From Poindextera sp965277425 (GTDB taxonomy: Bacteria > Pseudomonadota > Alphaproteobacteria > Caulobacterales > Caulobacteraceae): a DNA stretch of 64,000 nt. This document shows, in pieces, positions 8,576 to 16,726 of this stretch. The notes under the pieces were generated by a model. It was not told the DNA's origin. It did no database searches and worked only from the letters and a program-made list of their open reading frames with translations. The number at the start of each line of letters is the position of its first letter. The first letter of the stretch is position 1. The stretch lies in NCBI GenBank assembly GCA_965277425.1, contig CBDICR010000006.1, positions 372,001-436,000 of the forward strand, in the 5' to 3' direction. A program made the translations under genes and the position numbers.

Positions 8576-9290
8576 GACCCACCCCGTAGCCGCTTAGGAA
8601 CACCGACACCGCGCGGCCGACCTCGGCCTTGATCTCCGCCGGCGTCGGACGGGGGATGAGGTTCAGCGAATAGCGAAAATAGAGGTGGCCCCGGCACAGG
8701 GAAAGAAATTGCTGGGCGGCCATGCGGCAGTCGGGCGGATCGATATGGCCGGCGGCCTTGGCGGCTTCGAGATAGGCGGCCAGCCGTACGATGCCGGCGC
8801 CCGGCCCCGCGCCGTAGAAGATGCGCGCCAGTTCCGGCGCCCGCTGCGCCTCGGCCATGACCAGCTGCAGCAGCCGAATGGAGGACTCGGTCACCAGGTG
8901 GCTCAGAAAACGCTCGCCGAGGTCGGTCAGCACCGCCTCGATCTCTGCGGCGGCGATCACCGCTTCACCCTCCGGCAGATCGAAGATCCAGGCGCGCCAC
9001 TGGCCGCAGGCGTGGTCGATATAGGCTTCGAACAGGGCGTCCTTGCTCTTGAAGTAGTTGTAGAGCGTGCCTTTCGAGCCCCCCAGCCGCGCGGCGATGC
9101 TCGACATGGAGGCGTTGGCGTAGCCCTCCTCGAAGAAGACCTGGCGCGCCACCTCCAAGATCGCCTCGCGGCGCGCATCGCGTCGGGCGTCCAGCTTGGG
9201 GCTAGGCCTGGCCTCGGCCTTGCCGTTCAGCTTGGCCGCTCCTACCTGCCGCCTGGGCTGGCGTTTCGGATCTAGCTTGGCCTCGGCCAT
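8544..9290 (-). CDS. TetR/AcrR family repressor, likely of the adjacent efflux operon
   Basis: A 248-residue regulator. After a basic low-complexity N-terminus (residues 1-40) comes the TetR DNA-binding domain: ILEVARQVFFEEGYANASM, then SSIAARLGGSKGTLYNYF with the recognition helix. The C-terminal ligand-binding domain resembles AefR/TetR_C type. It is divergent from the NodT-EmrA-EmrB genes and the 19-bp palindrome at 9351-9369 lies between them, so it most likely represses that operon and itself. Start 9290 (MAEAKLDPKR) is used; an ATG six codons upstream is also possible. Its end overlaps the HAD gene end. Confidence 0.92.
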   Translation of the reverse strand: MAEAKLDPKRQPRRQVGAAKLNGKAEARPSPKLDARRDARREAILEVARQVFFEEGYANASMSSIAARLGGSKGTLYNYFKSKDALFEAYIDHACGQWRAWIFDLPEGEAVIAAAEIEAVLTDLGERFLSHLVTESSIRLLQLVMAEAQRAPELARIFYGAGPGAGIVRLAAYLEAAKAAGHIDPPDCRMAAQQFLSLCRGHLYFRYSLNLIPRPTPAEIKAEVGRAVSVFLSGYGVGLNQAAPSGSG

Positions 9291-9350
9291 GCCCGGACTT
9301 TCTCTCACAGCTCTGATTGACAGTCGAATGCGTCGCTGTCAGTTTGCACA

Positions 9351-9369
9351 TGACCGTACGGTACGGTCA
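9351..9369. promoter_or_regulatory. Palindromic operator, probable TetR binding site
   Basis: TGACCGTACGGTACGGTCA is an inverted repeat with 9-bp perfect arms around one central base. It lies 61 bp upstream of the tetR start (9290) and 40 bp upstream of the efflux lipoprotein start (9409), the position expected for a TetR operator covering both promoters. The motif ACCGTACGGT resembles operators of RND/MFS efflux regulators of the TetR family in proteobacteria. Binding by this particular TetR is inferred from position and symmetry. Confidence 0.75.
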
Positions 9370-9408
9370 ATTTTATTTTGGCGCCGTATGCAACGTCCCA
9401 GTCCAGCC

Positions 9409-10845
9409 ATGTCCCCCAAGAAGGCCGCGAGCCTCGCGGCGGTTCTGTTCGGCTGCGCCTTGAGCGCCTGCGCGACCCTGCCGAAGACCGGCGCGATGCC
9501 AGCGCCGAAGCCGGCGGCCGCCTATGCAACCCGCCAGAGCTTCACCGCGCCGGCCGCCGACTGGCCAAGGGCCGGCTGGTGGCGCGCCTATGGCGATGCG
9601 AACCTGGACCAGCTGATCGACGAGGCGTTGAGCAATTCGCCCGACGTGGCGCAGGCCAAGGCGCGGATCGATAAGGCGCGCGCCGACCTCGGCACGGCGC
9701 GGGCGGGGCTGTTCCCCTCGCTGTCGTTCAACGCCAACGTGGCCGAGACCAAGCAGAGCTACAATGTCGGCATCCCGCGGGAGTTCGTACCCAAGGGCTA
9801 TAACGACTTCGGCCAGGGCACGCTCAACTTCAACTACGAGTTCGACTTCTGGGGCAAGAACCGTTCGGCCGTCGCCGCGGCGACCTCGCAGGCCAGGGCC
9901 GCGGACGCCGACGCGGCCGAGGCGCGGCTCATGCTGTCGACCGCGGTCGCCGCGGCCTATGCCGATCTGTCGCGCCTCTATGCCGAACGCGACGTGGCCG
10001 ACGGCGCCGCCCAGTCCCGGCAGAAGACCTTCGACCTGGTCGTCCAGCGTGTGGCGGACGGCGCCGACAATCGCTCGGCGTCGAAAGAGGCCGAGGCCGG
10101 CGTCGACACCGCCAGGGCCGAGGTCGCCGAACTCGACGAGGAGATCGGCCTGACCCGCGACAGGATCGCGGCCCTGCTCGGCGAAGGCCCCGACCGCGGC
10201 CTCAGCATCGCAAGGCCCGGCCCGGCGGTGCTCAAGGCGTTCGGCCTGCCGCCCAGCCTGGCGGCGGACCTGATCGGCCGCCGTCCAGACGTGGTCGCCG
10301 CCCGCTGGCGGGCCGAGGCCGCCGCCAAGCGCATCGGCGTGGCCAAGGCCCAGTTCTACCCGGACATAAATCTGGTGGCCGATATCGGTTTCGAGGCCTT
10401 GCATCTGCACAACATCTTCGAGGCCGGATCGGACATCGGCCAAGTCGGGCCGGCGGTGACCCTGCCCATCTTCGAGGGCGGCCGGCTACGCGCCAATCTG
10501 CGCGGCGCCGACGCCGACTATGCCGACGCCGTCGCCACCTATGACGCCACCGTGACGCAGGCGTTGCAGGATGTGGCCGACGCCGCCCAGAGCGAGCGGG
10601 CGCTGAACGAGCGCCTGACGCAGAGCCAGGCGGCGTTGACCGCCGACGAGGACGCCTATCGCATCGCCGGACTGCGCTACGAAGGCGGCCTTTCCGACTA
10701 TCAGTCCGTGCTTCTGGTCGAGGACAATGTGCTGGCGGCGCGCCGCACCGTGGTCGACCTGCAAGCGCGCGCTTTCGCCCTCGATATCCAACTGGTGAAG
10801 GCGCTTGGCGGCGGCTTCCGGCTGCAGGACCAAACCCATGGCTGA
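9409..10845 (+). CDS. Outer membrane efflux lipoprotein, NodT/OprM family
   Basis: Outer-membrane channel of a tripartite efflux pump. The 478-residue protein begins with a lipoprotein signal peptide; the lipobox LSAC places the acylated Cys near residue 21. The mature part holds two outer-membrane efflux protein domains, with DWPRAGWWRAYGDANLDQLIDEAL at the start of the first and LPIFEGGRLRANL in the second, both typical of NodT. An ATG seven codons upstream (9388) is a possible alternative start. The gene overlaps emrA by eight bases and sits just downstream of the TetR operator, so the three efflux genes form one repressible operon. Confidence 0.93.
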   Translation: MSPKKAASLAAVLFGCALSACATLPKTGAMPAPKPAAAYATRQSFTAPAADWPRAGWWRAYGDANLDQLIDEALSNSPDVAQAKARIDKARADLGTARAGLFPSLSFNANVAETKQSYNVGIPREFVPKGYNDFGQGTLNFNYEFDFWGKNRSAVAAATSQARAADADAAEARLMLSTAVAAAYADLSRLYAERDVADGAAQSRQKTFDLVVQRVADGADNRSASKEAEAGVDTARAEVAELDEEIGLTRDRIAALLGEGPDRGLSIARPGPAVLKAFGLPPSLAADLIGRRPDVVAARWRAEAAAKRIGVAKAQFYPDINLVADIGFEALHLHNIFEAGSDIGQVGPAVTLPIFEGGRLRANLRGADADYADAVATYDATVTQALQDVADAAQSERALNERLTQSQAALTADEDAYRIAGLRYEGGLSDYQSVLLVEDNVLAARRTVVDLQARAFALDIQLVKALGGGFRLQDQTHG

Positions 10846-12007
10846 TTCAGCCCCCTCTCCCTTCTCCGCGCCAGCGGTCGAGACCAAACCGGCGCCCGAC
10901 TCCAAACCGGCGCGCCCTACGAGCCGCCGCACCCAGCTGTTCATCGTCCTGGCGGCGGTCGTGGTCGTGATCGGCCTGATCTACGGCGCCTATTGGTTGG
11001 TCGTCGGCCGCACCCACGTCTTCACCGACGACGCCTATGTCAACGCCGACATCGCCGAGATCACCCCGCAGGTGGCCGGCCAGGTGGCCAAGGTCTTCGT
11101 CACCGACACCCAGCCGGTCAAGAAGGGCCAGGTGCTGGTGCAGATCGACAATACAGACGCCAGGGTCGCGCTCACCCAGGCCCAGGCCGAACTCGACCAG
11201 GCGACCCGCAAGGTGAACGGCTATTTCGCCAACGAGCAGGCCCTGAGCGGGCAGATCGACGTGCGCGCCGCCGACATCACCCGCGCCGACGCCCAGATCA
11301 TGAGCGCCCAGTCCGACCTCGCCCGCGCCCGCACCGAGCTTGGACGCCGCCAGCGCCTCGCCCAGACTGGCGCCGTCTCCGGCGACGAACTGACCCAGGC
11401 CGAGAACCAGGCCAGCCAGGCCGAGGCGGCCTTGACCCAGGCGCGGGCGGCGAAGATCCAAGCCCAGGCCCAGCGCGGCGCGGCGATCGGCGACAAGGCG
11501 GTCAACACCGCCCTGATCAGCGGCGCGGCGCCGTCGGCCAATCCGGAGGTCGCCGCCGCCCGGGCCAAGGTCGATGCGGCGCAGCTCGATGTCGACCGCA
11601 CCACCCTGCGCGCGCCCTTCGACGGCGTGGTGGCCAAGAAGAATGTCGCGCTCGGCGAGCAGCTGCAAGTCGGCGAAACCCTGATGAGCGTGGTGCCGAT
11701 CGGCCGCGCCTATGTCGACGCCAACTACAAGGAGGTGCAGCTGCGCCATGTGCGGCTGGGCCAGCCGGTGATCCTGACCGCCGACATCTATGGCGGCGGC
11801 GTCAAGTTCCACGGCCGCGTGGCGGGCGTCGCCGGCGGCACCGGCGCGGCCTTCGCCCTGATCCCAGCCCAGAACGCCACCGGCAACTGGATCAAGATCG
11901 TCCAGCGGCTGCCGGTGCGCATCTCGCTCGACCCGCGCGACCTGCAGGCCCACCCCCTGCGCGTCGGCCTGTCCATGAAGGCCACCATCGACGTTTCCGG
12001 CGGCTAG
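10838..12007 (+). CDS. emrA: HlyD/EmrA family periplasmic adaptor of multidrug efflux
   Basis: Membrane-fusion protein linking an MFS pump to the outer-membrane channel. The 389 residues have a short cytosolic N-terminus, one membrane segment (LFIVLAAVVVVIGLIYGAYW, about residues 35-55), the EmrA-type TDDAYVNADIAEITPQVAG barrel-sandwich half-motif, a long Ala/Gln-rich coiled-coil hairpin around residues 110-240, then the second half-motif (TTLRAPFDGVVAKKNVALGE) and the beta-barrel with YVDANYKE. Start 10838 overlaps the preceding gene end. Substrates are unknown; EmrAB pumps generally handle hydrophobic toxic compounds. Confidence 0.93.
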   Translation: MADSAPSPFSAPAVETKPAPDSKPARPTSRRTQLFIVLAAVVVVIGLIYGAYWLVVGRTHVFTDDAYVNADIAEITPQVAGQVAKVFVTDTQPVKKGQVLVQIDNTDARVALTQAQAELDQATRKVNGYFANEQALSGQIDVRAADITRADAQIMSAQSDLARARTELGRRQRLAQTGAVSGDELTQAENQASQAEAALTQARAAKIQAQAQRGAAIGDKAVNTALISGAAPSANPEVAAARAKVDAAQLDVDRTTLRAPFDGVVAKKNVALGEQLQVGETLMSVVPIGRAYVDANYKEVQLRHVRLGQPVILTADIYGGGVKFHGRVAGVAGGTGAAFALIPAQNATGNWIKIVQRLPVRISLDPRDLQAHPLRVGLSMKATIDVSGG

Positions 12008-12013
12008 GCGGCC

Positions 12014-13579
12014 ATGTCGGACGCCGCCAAAGCCGATGCAGCAAGATCCGGGGACGACACCGATTTCGCGGTGATGAGCGGCTCGGCCTTGTGGATCGCC
12101 GGCATCGTCCTGGCCCTGGCCAACTTCATGGTCGTGCTGGACACCACCATCGCCAACGTCTCCGTCCCCAATATCGCCGGCGGCCTGGCCGTCTCGCCCA
12201 GTCAGGGCACCTGGGTCATCACCTCCTATGCCGTCGCCGAGGCGATCACCGTGCCGCTGACCGGCTGGCTGGCGCAGAGGTTCGGCGCGGTGCGGATCTT
12301 CGTCATCGCCGTCGCCGGCTTCGGCCTCTGTTCCATGCTGTGCGGCTTTGCGCCCTCGTTCGGCGCCCTGGTCGGCCTGCGCGTGCTGCAGGGCCTCTCC
12401 GGCGGCCCGATCATGCCGCTGAGCCAGACCCTGCTGCGCCGCATCTTCCCGCCCCACCAGCAGGCCATGGCCATCGGCCTGTGGAGCATGACCACCGTGG
12501 TCGGGCCGGTCGCCGGCCCGCTGCTCGGCGGCGCGCTGGTCGACAATGTCGGTTGGTCGTCGATCTTCTTCATCAATATTCCGGTCGCCGCGCTCTGCGC
12601 CATCGTCGCCTGGCGCTTCCTGGCCAGCCGCGAGACGCGCACCGAGCGCAATCCGGTCGATTTCACCGGCCTTGCCCTGCTGATCCTGTGGATCGGGTCG
12701 ATGCAGATCATGCTCGACAAGGGCAAGGACCTGGACTGGTTCAACTCGCCGCTTATCGTCGGCCTTGGCGTCGTCGCGGTCATCGGTTTTGTGGCCTTCC
12801 TGATCTGGGAGCTGACCGACGCCCACCCGATCGTCGACCTCAAGGTGTTCCGCCATCGCGGCTTCGCCACCGCGACCCTGATCATGGCGCTGGTCTTCGG
12901 CGCCTTTTTCTCCTCCATCGTGCTCATGCCGCTCTGGCTGCAGACCAATCTGGGCTACAACGCCACCTGGGCCGGGCGCGCGGTGGCGCCGCAAGGCATT
13001 TTCGCCGTCCTGCTGTCGCCGATCGTGGCGCGGCTGAGCACCAAGGTCGACGGGCGGATCCTGGTGTCGTTCGGCGTCACGGTTCTCGGCCTCGCCTCGC
13101 TCTGGCGCAGCGGGTTCGCGCCCGATATCGACGTCTTCCAGGTCAGCCTGCCGCAGGTGCTGCAGGGCGTCGCCGTGCCCTTCTTCTTCATCCCGATCAC
13201 CGGCCTGGCCCTAGGTTCGGTGCTGCCGCGGGAGACCGCATCGGCGGCCGGGTTGATGAATTTCACCCGCACCACCGCGGCGGCCTTCGGCACCTCGATC
13301 ACCACCACCGCCTGGCAGAATTTCGCCAGCATCCACCGCACCACCCTGGTCGGGTCGCTGAACGCCCCGCAGGCGATGCTCGACACCCTGAAGCGCGGCG
13401 GCATGACGGCCGGCCAGGCCCTGGATCAGCTCGATCGGCTGACCGACAGCCAGGCGGTCATGCTGGCCACCGACCACGTCTTCCTGGTCTGCGCCGGCGT
13501 CTTCATCCTGGGCGCGATGGCCGTCTGGATCGCACCGCGGCTGCAGCTATCCGCCCAGCCGGTGAGTGGCGGCCACTAG
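12014..13579 (+). CDS. emrB: MFS transporter, DHA2 family (EmrB-like drug:H+ antiporter)
   Basis: Inner-membrane pump of the tripartite system. The 521-residue protein shows about 14 membrane segments and the DHA2 motif LDTTIANVSVPNIAG in segment 1. The antiporter motif G-x8-GPxxGG appears as GLWSMTTVVGPVAGPLLGG around residues 155-175. It follows emrA after six bases and ends eight bases before the convergent siderophore-interacting protein gene. With the NodT channel and EmrA it can span the whole envelope. Regulation by the divergent TetR is likely from the shared operator region. Confidence 0.94.
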   Translation: MSDAAKADAARSGDDTDFAVMSGSALWIAGIVLALANFMVVLDTTIANVSVPNIAGGLAVSPSQGTWVITSYAVAEAITVPLTGWLAQRFGAVRIFVIAVAGFGLCSMLCGFAPSFGALVGLRVLQGLSGGPIMPLSQTLLRRIFPPHQQAMAIGLWSMTTVVGPVAGPLLGGALVDNVGWSSIFFINIPVAALCAIVAWRFLASRETRTERNPVDFTGLALLILWIGSMQIMLDKGKDLDWFNSPLIVGLGVVAVIGFVAFLIWELTDAHPIVDLKVFRHRGFATATLIMALVFGAFFSSIVLMPLWLQTNLGYNATWAGRAVAPQGIFAVLLSPIVARLSTKVDGRILVSFGVTVLGLASLWRSGFAPDIDVFQVSLPQVLQGVAVPFFFIPITGLALGSVLPRETASAAGLMNFTRTTAAAFGTSITTTAWQNFASIHRTTLVGSLNAPQAMLDTLKRGGMTAGQALDQLDRLTDSQAVMLATDHVFLVCAGVFILGAMAVWIAPRLQLSAQPVSGGH

Positions 13580-13587
13580 CACCGGAC

Positions 13588-14364
13588 TCAAACGTGGTCG
13601 TGACCGCCGATACGGCCCGGTCGCCAATAGCCCTCGGTGGTGATGCGCGCCTTGTCGAAGCCGTGCGCCATCAGATAGTGGCGCTGGGCGCGCACGTTGC
13701 TGGTCTCGCCGATGACATAGGCGTGCGTGCCCACGGCCGAGGGATCCAGCGCCTGCAGGCGGTCGAGCAACAGCGGACTTGGCCCGGCCGGCGCGCCGCC
13801 GCGCGACAGCCACTCGAGCTTGACATCGGCGCGGGCGGAAAGGGTCTGCGCCTCCTCGGGGCCGGCGATCTCGATCAGGGCCGTGGCGTGAGCGCCGGCC
13901 GACAAGGCCTCGGCCATGGCGAAGATGCCGGGAATGCAGGTCTCATCGCCCAAGAACAGGTGATGCTCGACGTCGCCCGCCAGGGTGGTGCGTCCGCGCG
14001 GGCCGTGCGCCTCGATCGCCTCGCCCAGCCTAGCCGCACGCGCCCAGCGGCCGGCCGGACTGTCGCCATGCAGCACGAAATCGATATCCACCCGGCCCGA
14101 CGGCCGGTCGACATCGCGGATCGTATAGTGCCGCCGCGCCAAGGCGCCGCCGGCTTGCGGCAGCGACAGCACCAGGTCCTGGCCTGGCCGCCAGGCCTCG
14201 GCGGCGAGGGCGCTCGCCGCGAAGCTCACCCGCAGCATGCGCGGCGTAACCTGGGCCGCGCCGATCACCGTCAGGTTCCAGGCCCGCAGCGGCGGCCGGC
14301 GCATCACCGCGCCAAGCCCGAATGGAAAGCCGGACCGAGCCGGCCGTTCATTCAGATCGCTCAT
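13588..14364 (-). CDS. Siderophore-interacting protein (FAD-binding ferric-siderophore reductase, SIP/ViuB)
   Basis: Cytosolic NAD(P)H-dependent flavin reductase that frees iron from ferric siderophores. The 258-residue protein has the N-terminal FAD-binding barrel with ARRHYTIRDVDR (the RxYT flavin motif, around residue 70) and HGPRG near 130. The C-terminal SIP domain contains LFLGDETCIPGI and ends YVIGETSN...YLMAHGFDKARITTEGYWRPGR, a hallmark of this family. Start at 14364 is preferred; the frame stays open to 14472 but that extension crosses the palindromic operator. No siderophore receptor or synthesis gene lies nearby. Confidence 0.93.
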   Translation of the reverse strand: MSDLNERPARSGFPFGLGAVMRRPPLRAWNLTVIGAAQVTPRMLRVSFAASALAAEAWRPGQDLVLSLPQAGGALARRHYTIRDVDRPSGRVDIDFVLHGDSPAGRWARAARLGEAIEAHGPRGRTTLAGDVEHHLFLGDETCIPGIFAMAEALSAGAHATALIEIAGPEEAQTLSARADVKLEWLSRGGAPAGPSPLLLDRLQALDPSAVGTHAYVIGETSNVRAQRHYLMAHGFDKARITTEGYWRPGRIGGHDHV

Positions 14365-14374
14365 TCTGTCATTC

Positions 14375-14407
14375 TCCAGATATATCGTAATCTTCGATAT
14401 ATCTGGA
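14375..14407. promoter_or_regulatory. Long palindromic operator upstream of the siderophore-interacting protein gene
   Basis: A perfect inverted repeat with 13-bp arms, TCCAGATATATCG and CGATATATCTGGA, separated by the seven bases TAATCTT. It lies 11 bases upstream of the SIP start codon and about 90 bases before the divergent PfpI gene. Symmetrical ATATATCG-type sites occur at SIP genes paired with PadR-family repressors; no PadR gene is present in this window, so the cognate regulator is unknown. It could also form a stem in the 5' leader. Confidence 0.7.
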
Positions 14408-14496
14408 TCGTATCCAATGCAAGAGCTTGGCGTTAGGAACCGCGTTCGTCGGTCGTCGTTCATGGGCATCATTCAACCGAGACGGAGGTTTTCCCG

Positions 14497-15066
14497 ATGG
14501 CCGGCAATCGACTGCAAGGTCACAAGGTGGCGGTGCTCGCAACCGATGGGTTCGAACAGGCCGAACTGGAAAAGCCGGTCGAGGCCCTACGCGCGGAAGG
14601 CGCGCAAGTGGACATCGTCGCGCCCAAAGCTGGCGACATCCAGGGCTTCGTCCACCACGACAAGGGCCGCAGCGTGCACGTGGACCATGACCTAGCCCAT
14701 GCCGACGCCGCCCAGTACGACGCCATTGTGCTGCCCGGCGGGGTCATGAACCCCGATGCGCTGCGGCTGGAGCCCAGCGCCATCGACTTCGTGCGGTCCT
14801 TCGCCGAGGCCGGAAAGCCGATCGCGGCGATCTGCCACGGGCCATGGATGCTGATCAATGCCGAGGCGGTGGAGGGCAAGCGCATGACTTCATGGCCCTC
14901 GCTCGAGGCCGATCTGCGCAATGCCGGCGCCGACTGGGTCGATGAGGAGGTGGTGGTCGACAACGGCCTGGTGACCTCGCGCAAACCCGACGACCTGCCC
15001 GCCTTCTGCTCCAGGATGATCGAGGAATTCGCCGAGGGTCGGCATGGAGTGCAACGCGCGCGCTAA
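14497..15066 (+). CDS. DJ-1/PfpI family protein (class I glutamine amidotransferase-like)
   Basis: A 189-residue member of the PfpI/YhbO group, linked in other bacteria to stress-related deglycase or protease activity. The nucleophile elbow AAICHGPW places the catalytic Cys at 113 with His 114 beside it, and Glu residues near 20-25 (DGFEQAELEKP) supply the third position. LPGGVMNPD around residue 80 is typical. A clear ribosome-binding sequence (ACGGAGG) precedes the start. The 3' 177 bases lie antisense to the open frame of the neighbouring hydrolase. Confidence 0.93.
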   Translation: MAGNRLQGHKVAVLATDGFEQAELEKPVEALRAEGAQVDIVAPKAGDIQGFVHHDKGRSVHVDHDLAHADAAQYDAIVLPGGVMNPDALRLEPSAIDFVRSFAEAGKPIAAICHGPWMLINAEAVEGKRMTSWPSLEADLRNAGADWVDEEVVVDNGLVTSRKPDDLPAFCSRMIEEFAEGRHGVQRAR

Positions 15067-16023
15067 GTCGACGCCCTTCGCCGTCCAGGCGCTCAGGACC
15101 TGGCTTTCGGGGCGGCGGCCAGGCGCCGAACCTCGGTGGTATCGCGGGGCGCCGGTCGCGGCCTTCAGCACCGCGGCGATCGCGGCGGCCACCAGCGCCG
15201 GGCGCTCCAGCGCGATCGAGTGGCCGAGGCCAATCCCTATGATGTGCTCGCTGTTGCTGGACAGCGCCGCCAGGCGGGTCTGCGCCGCCGTCGCGCCCTC
15301 GTGCCAGACGGCCATGTCGCCGGTGACGGGCTTGTCCGCGCTGAGCACGATCTGGGGCATGTCGCCGAGACGGCCGAAGCCTCCCGCCACCTGCATCTCC
15401 GGCGGCGTCGCATCGATGGCGGAAAGCTCATCGAGCGCCGCCAGGAAGTGGCCGGGACGCGAGAGGATTTCCAGCAGCCATGCCTTCTCAGCCTCGGTGA
15501 ACCCGCGCGCTTTTCGCACCAGCGGCTCGGCCTGGCGGCGAAGTTCGCCGCTTGCCGCGCGCCGCGCCTCGGTCTTGAGTTCCTCTTCGTGCCAGGCCCG
15601 CATGCCGGCCATGGTCGGGAAGTATTTCTCCTCCTCGGCGGCGTCGACCAGCACCATGCCGACCACCTCATCCGGATAGCGCCGGCTGAAGGCGCGTGCG
15701 GTCAGGCCGCCGAACGAGGCGCCGACCAGGACATAGGGCGGGGATTCGCCGACGGCCCGCAAAAGCGCGTGCAGGCCGCCGGCCCGCTCCTGGAACGAAC
15801 GTCCCGGCGGGGCCGGGTCGCTCCAGCCAAGGCCGGCGCGGTCGTAGAGGATCGCGCGGGCGAAGAGGGCGACAAGGCGCTGGACGACAAGGTCCTGGAC
15901 CGCCGAGCCGCCACCGCCGCCGGACTCGAACACCACCGCCGGGCTTCCCGTCCCGGCGCGAAGGCAATGCAGGCGCCGGCTACCGATGTCGATCATCTCG
16001 CCGGGCGGCGCTGGCGCGTCCAA
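14890..16023 (-). CDS. Alpha/beta hydrolase with antisense-derived C-terminal tail
   Basis: A 377-residue frame with a complete alpha/beta hydrolase in its first ~300 residues: VVFESGGGGGSAVQDLV (oxyanion region), ILYDRAGLGWSDP, the nucleophile elbow LVGASFGGLTARAF with Ser near 103, and GLGHSIALERP carrying the likely catalytic His. The fold should end around VAAAIAAVLKAATGAP. The last 60-odd residues are encoded on the strand opposite the 3' end of the PfpI gene, which is clearly coding, and look like random translation. Stop loss or a simple lack of an earlier stop is likely. No signal peptide. Substrate unknown. Confidence 0.82.
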   Translation of the reverse strand: MDAPAPPGEMIDIGSRRLHCLRAGTGSPAVVFESGGGGGSAVQDLVVQRLVALFARAILYDRAGLGWSDPAPPGRSFQERAGGLHALLRAVGESPPYVLVGASFGGLTARAFSRRYPDEVVGMVLVDAAEEEKYFPTMAGMRAWHEEELKTEARRAASGELRRQAEPLVRKARGFTEAEKAWLLEILSRPGHFLAALDELSAIDATPPEMQVAGGFGRLGDMPQIVLSADKPVTGDMAVWHEGATAAQTRLAALSSNSEHIIGIGLGHSIALERPALVAAAIAAVLKAATGAPRYHRGSAPGRRPESQVLSAWTAKGVDLARALHSMPTLGEFLDHPGAEGGQVVGFARGHQAVVDHHLLIDPVGAGIAQIGLERGP

Positions 16024-16094
16024 CGCAAACCTCCCTGCGGCGGCGCATGCACCGCCGCTGCGTCAGGCGGTCGGATCAGACGCCTTCGGCGTGA

Positions 16095-16523
16095 TCAGCA
16101 GTAGCCGCCGCCATAATAGTAGGCGTAACGATGATAGTAGGGATCCCAGCGCCAGTGGTGGTGGTTACGGCAATAATAGGGGTGGCCGCCGTAATAGCCG
16201 AGCGCCGCGCCAAGGGCCAAGCCGCCGATCAGGGCGCCGCCATAGCCATAGCCGCCGCCATATCCGCCGCGATAGCCGCCATGACCGCCGCCGTAGCCAC
16301 CGTGGCCGCCGCCGTAGCCGCCGTGGGCGTAGCCGCCGCCATGGGAGCCGCCACCGCCGTGGCCGCCACCACCGTGGTCACCGCCGCCTTGGCCGCCGCC
16401 GTGTTGATCGCCGCCGCCGTGGCCGCCGCCATGATCGCCTTGCGCCGCCGCGTCAATCGCCGGCGCGGCCGCGATGACGAGGCTGAGCGCCGCCACGGCC
16501 GTCGTTATCCATCGTGAGGTCAT
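16095..16523 (-). CDS. Secreted Gly/His/Tyr-rich protein under a general-stress promoter
   Basis: A 142-residue protein. Residues 1-27 are a signal peptide (WITTAVAALSLVIAAAPA, cut near DAAAQG). The mature part has GHGGG/GGYGGGHGGY repeats for about 65 residues, then a Gly/Ala stretch that could be a short membrane or glycine-zipper segment (ALIGGLALGAALGYYGG), then an aromatic and His-rich end (CRNHHHWRWDPYYHRYAYYY) with two Cys. Proteins of this kind are common in Caulobacterales but of unknown role. The EcfG-type promoter at 16565-16589 should drive it, implying induction by general stress. Start 16523 matches the signal peptide; the upstream frame has no match. Confidence 0.75.
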   Translation of the reverse strand: MTSRWITTAVAALSLVIAAAPAIDAAAQGDHGGGHGGGDQHGGGQGGGDHGGGGHGGGGSHGGGYAHGGYGGGHGGYGGGHGGYRGGYGGGYGYGGALIGGLALGAALGYYGGHPYYCRNHHHWRWDPYYHRYAYYYGGGYC

Positions 16524-16564
16524 GGTGCTCTGTCCTTGCGGCCCAGGTATTGGGGCCAGCTTTA

Positions 16565-16589
16565 AACGCGTTACCGTCGAGGCCGTTCC
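16565..16589 (-). promoter_or_regulatory. EcfG (sigma-T type) general stress response promoter
   Basis: On the minus strand the sequence reads GGAAC, 16 bases, CGTT, an exact match to the alphaproteobacterial EcfG/SigT promoter consensus (GGAAC-N16/17-CGTT). The -35 element is 16585-16589 and the -10 element 16565-16568. It points at the Gly/His/Tyr-rich secreted protein whose ATG is at 16523, leaving a leader of roughly 35 bases. The -35 element is one half of a 12-bp palindrome GTTCCCGGGAAC (16585-16596). Confidence 0.75.
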
Positions 16590-16726
16590 CGGGAACCGGA
16601 ATGCAGTTGGCGCCGATAAGCTGAAGTCTTCGACGGTATGACGGCACAATTTGTCGGGATCGAGAAAATCGGCGCCGTCCTTGCAAACCTGGCTCAGCGT
16701 TTCATTTCGGCTCGGGGAAATCTGCT

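Noticed and set aside
10847..12994. 715-codon minus-strand frame opposite emrA-emrB
   Set aside because: Asp/Gly/His-rich shadow of two well-identified genes; no ribosome site or domain.
10993..14436. 1147-codon plus-strand frame across emrA, emrB and the SIP gene
   Set aside because: Arg/Pro/Gly-rich out-of-frame translation; crosses three real genes on two strands.
16585..16596. Palindrome GTTCCCGGGAAC as a second, plus-strand EcfG promoter
   Set aside because: GGAAC is present on the plus strand at 16592-16596, but no CGTT follows at 16 or 17 bases, so only the minus-strand promoter is called.
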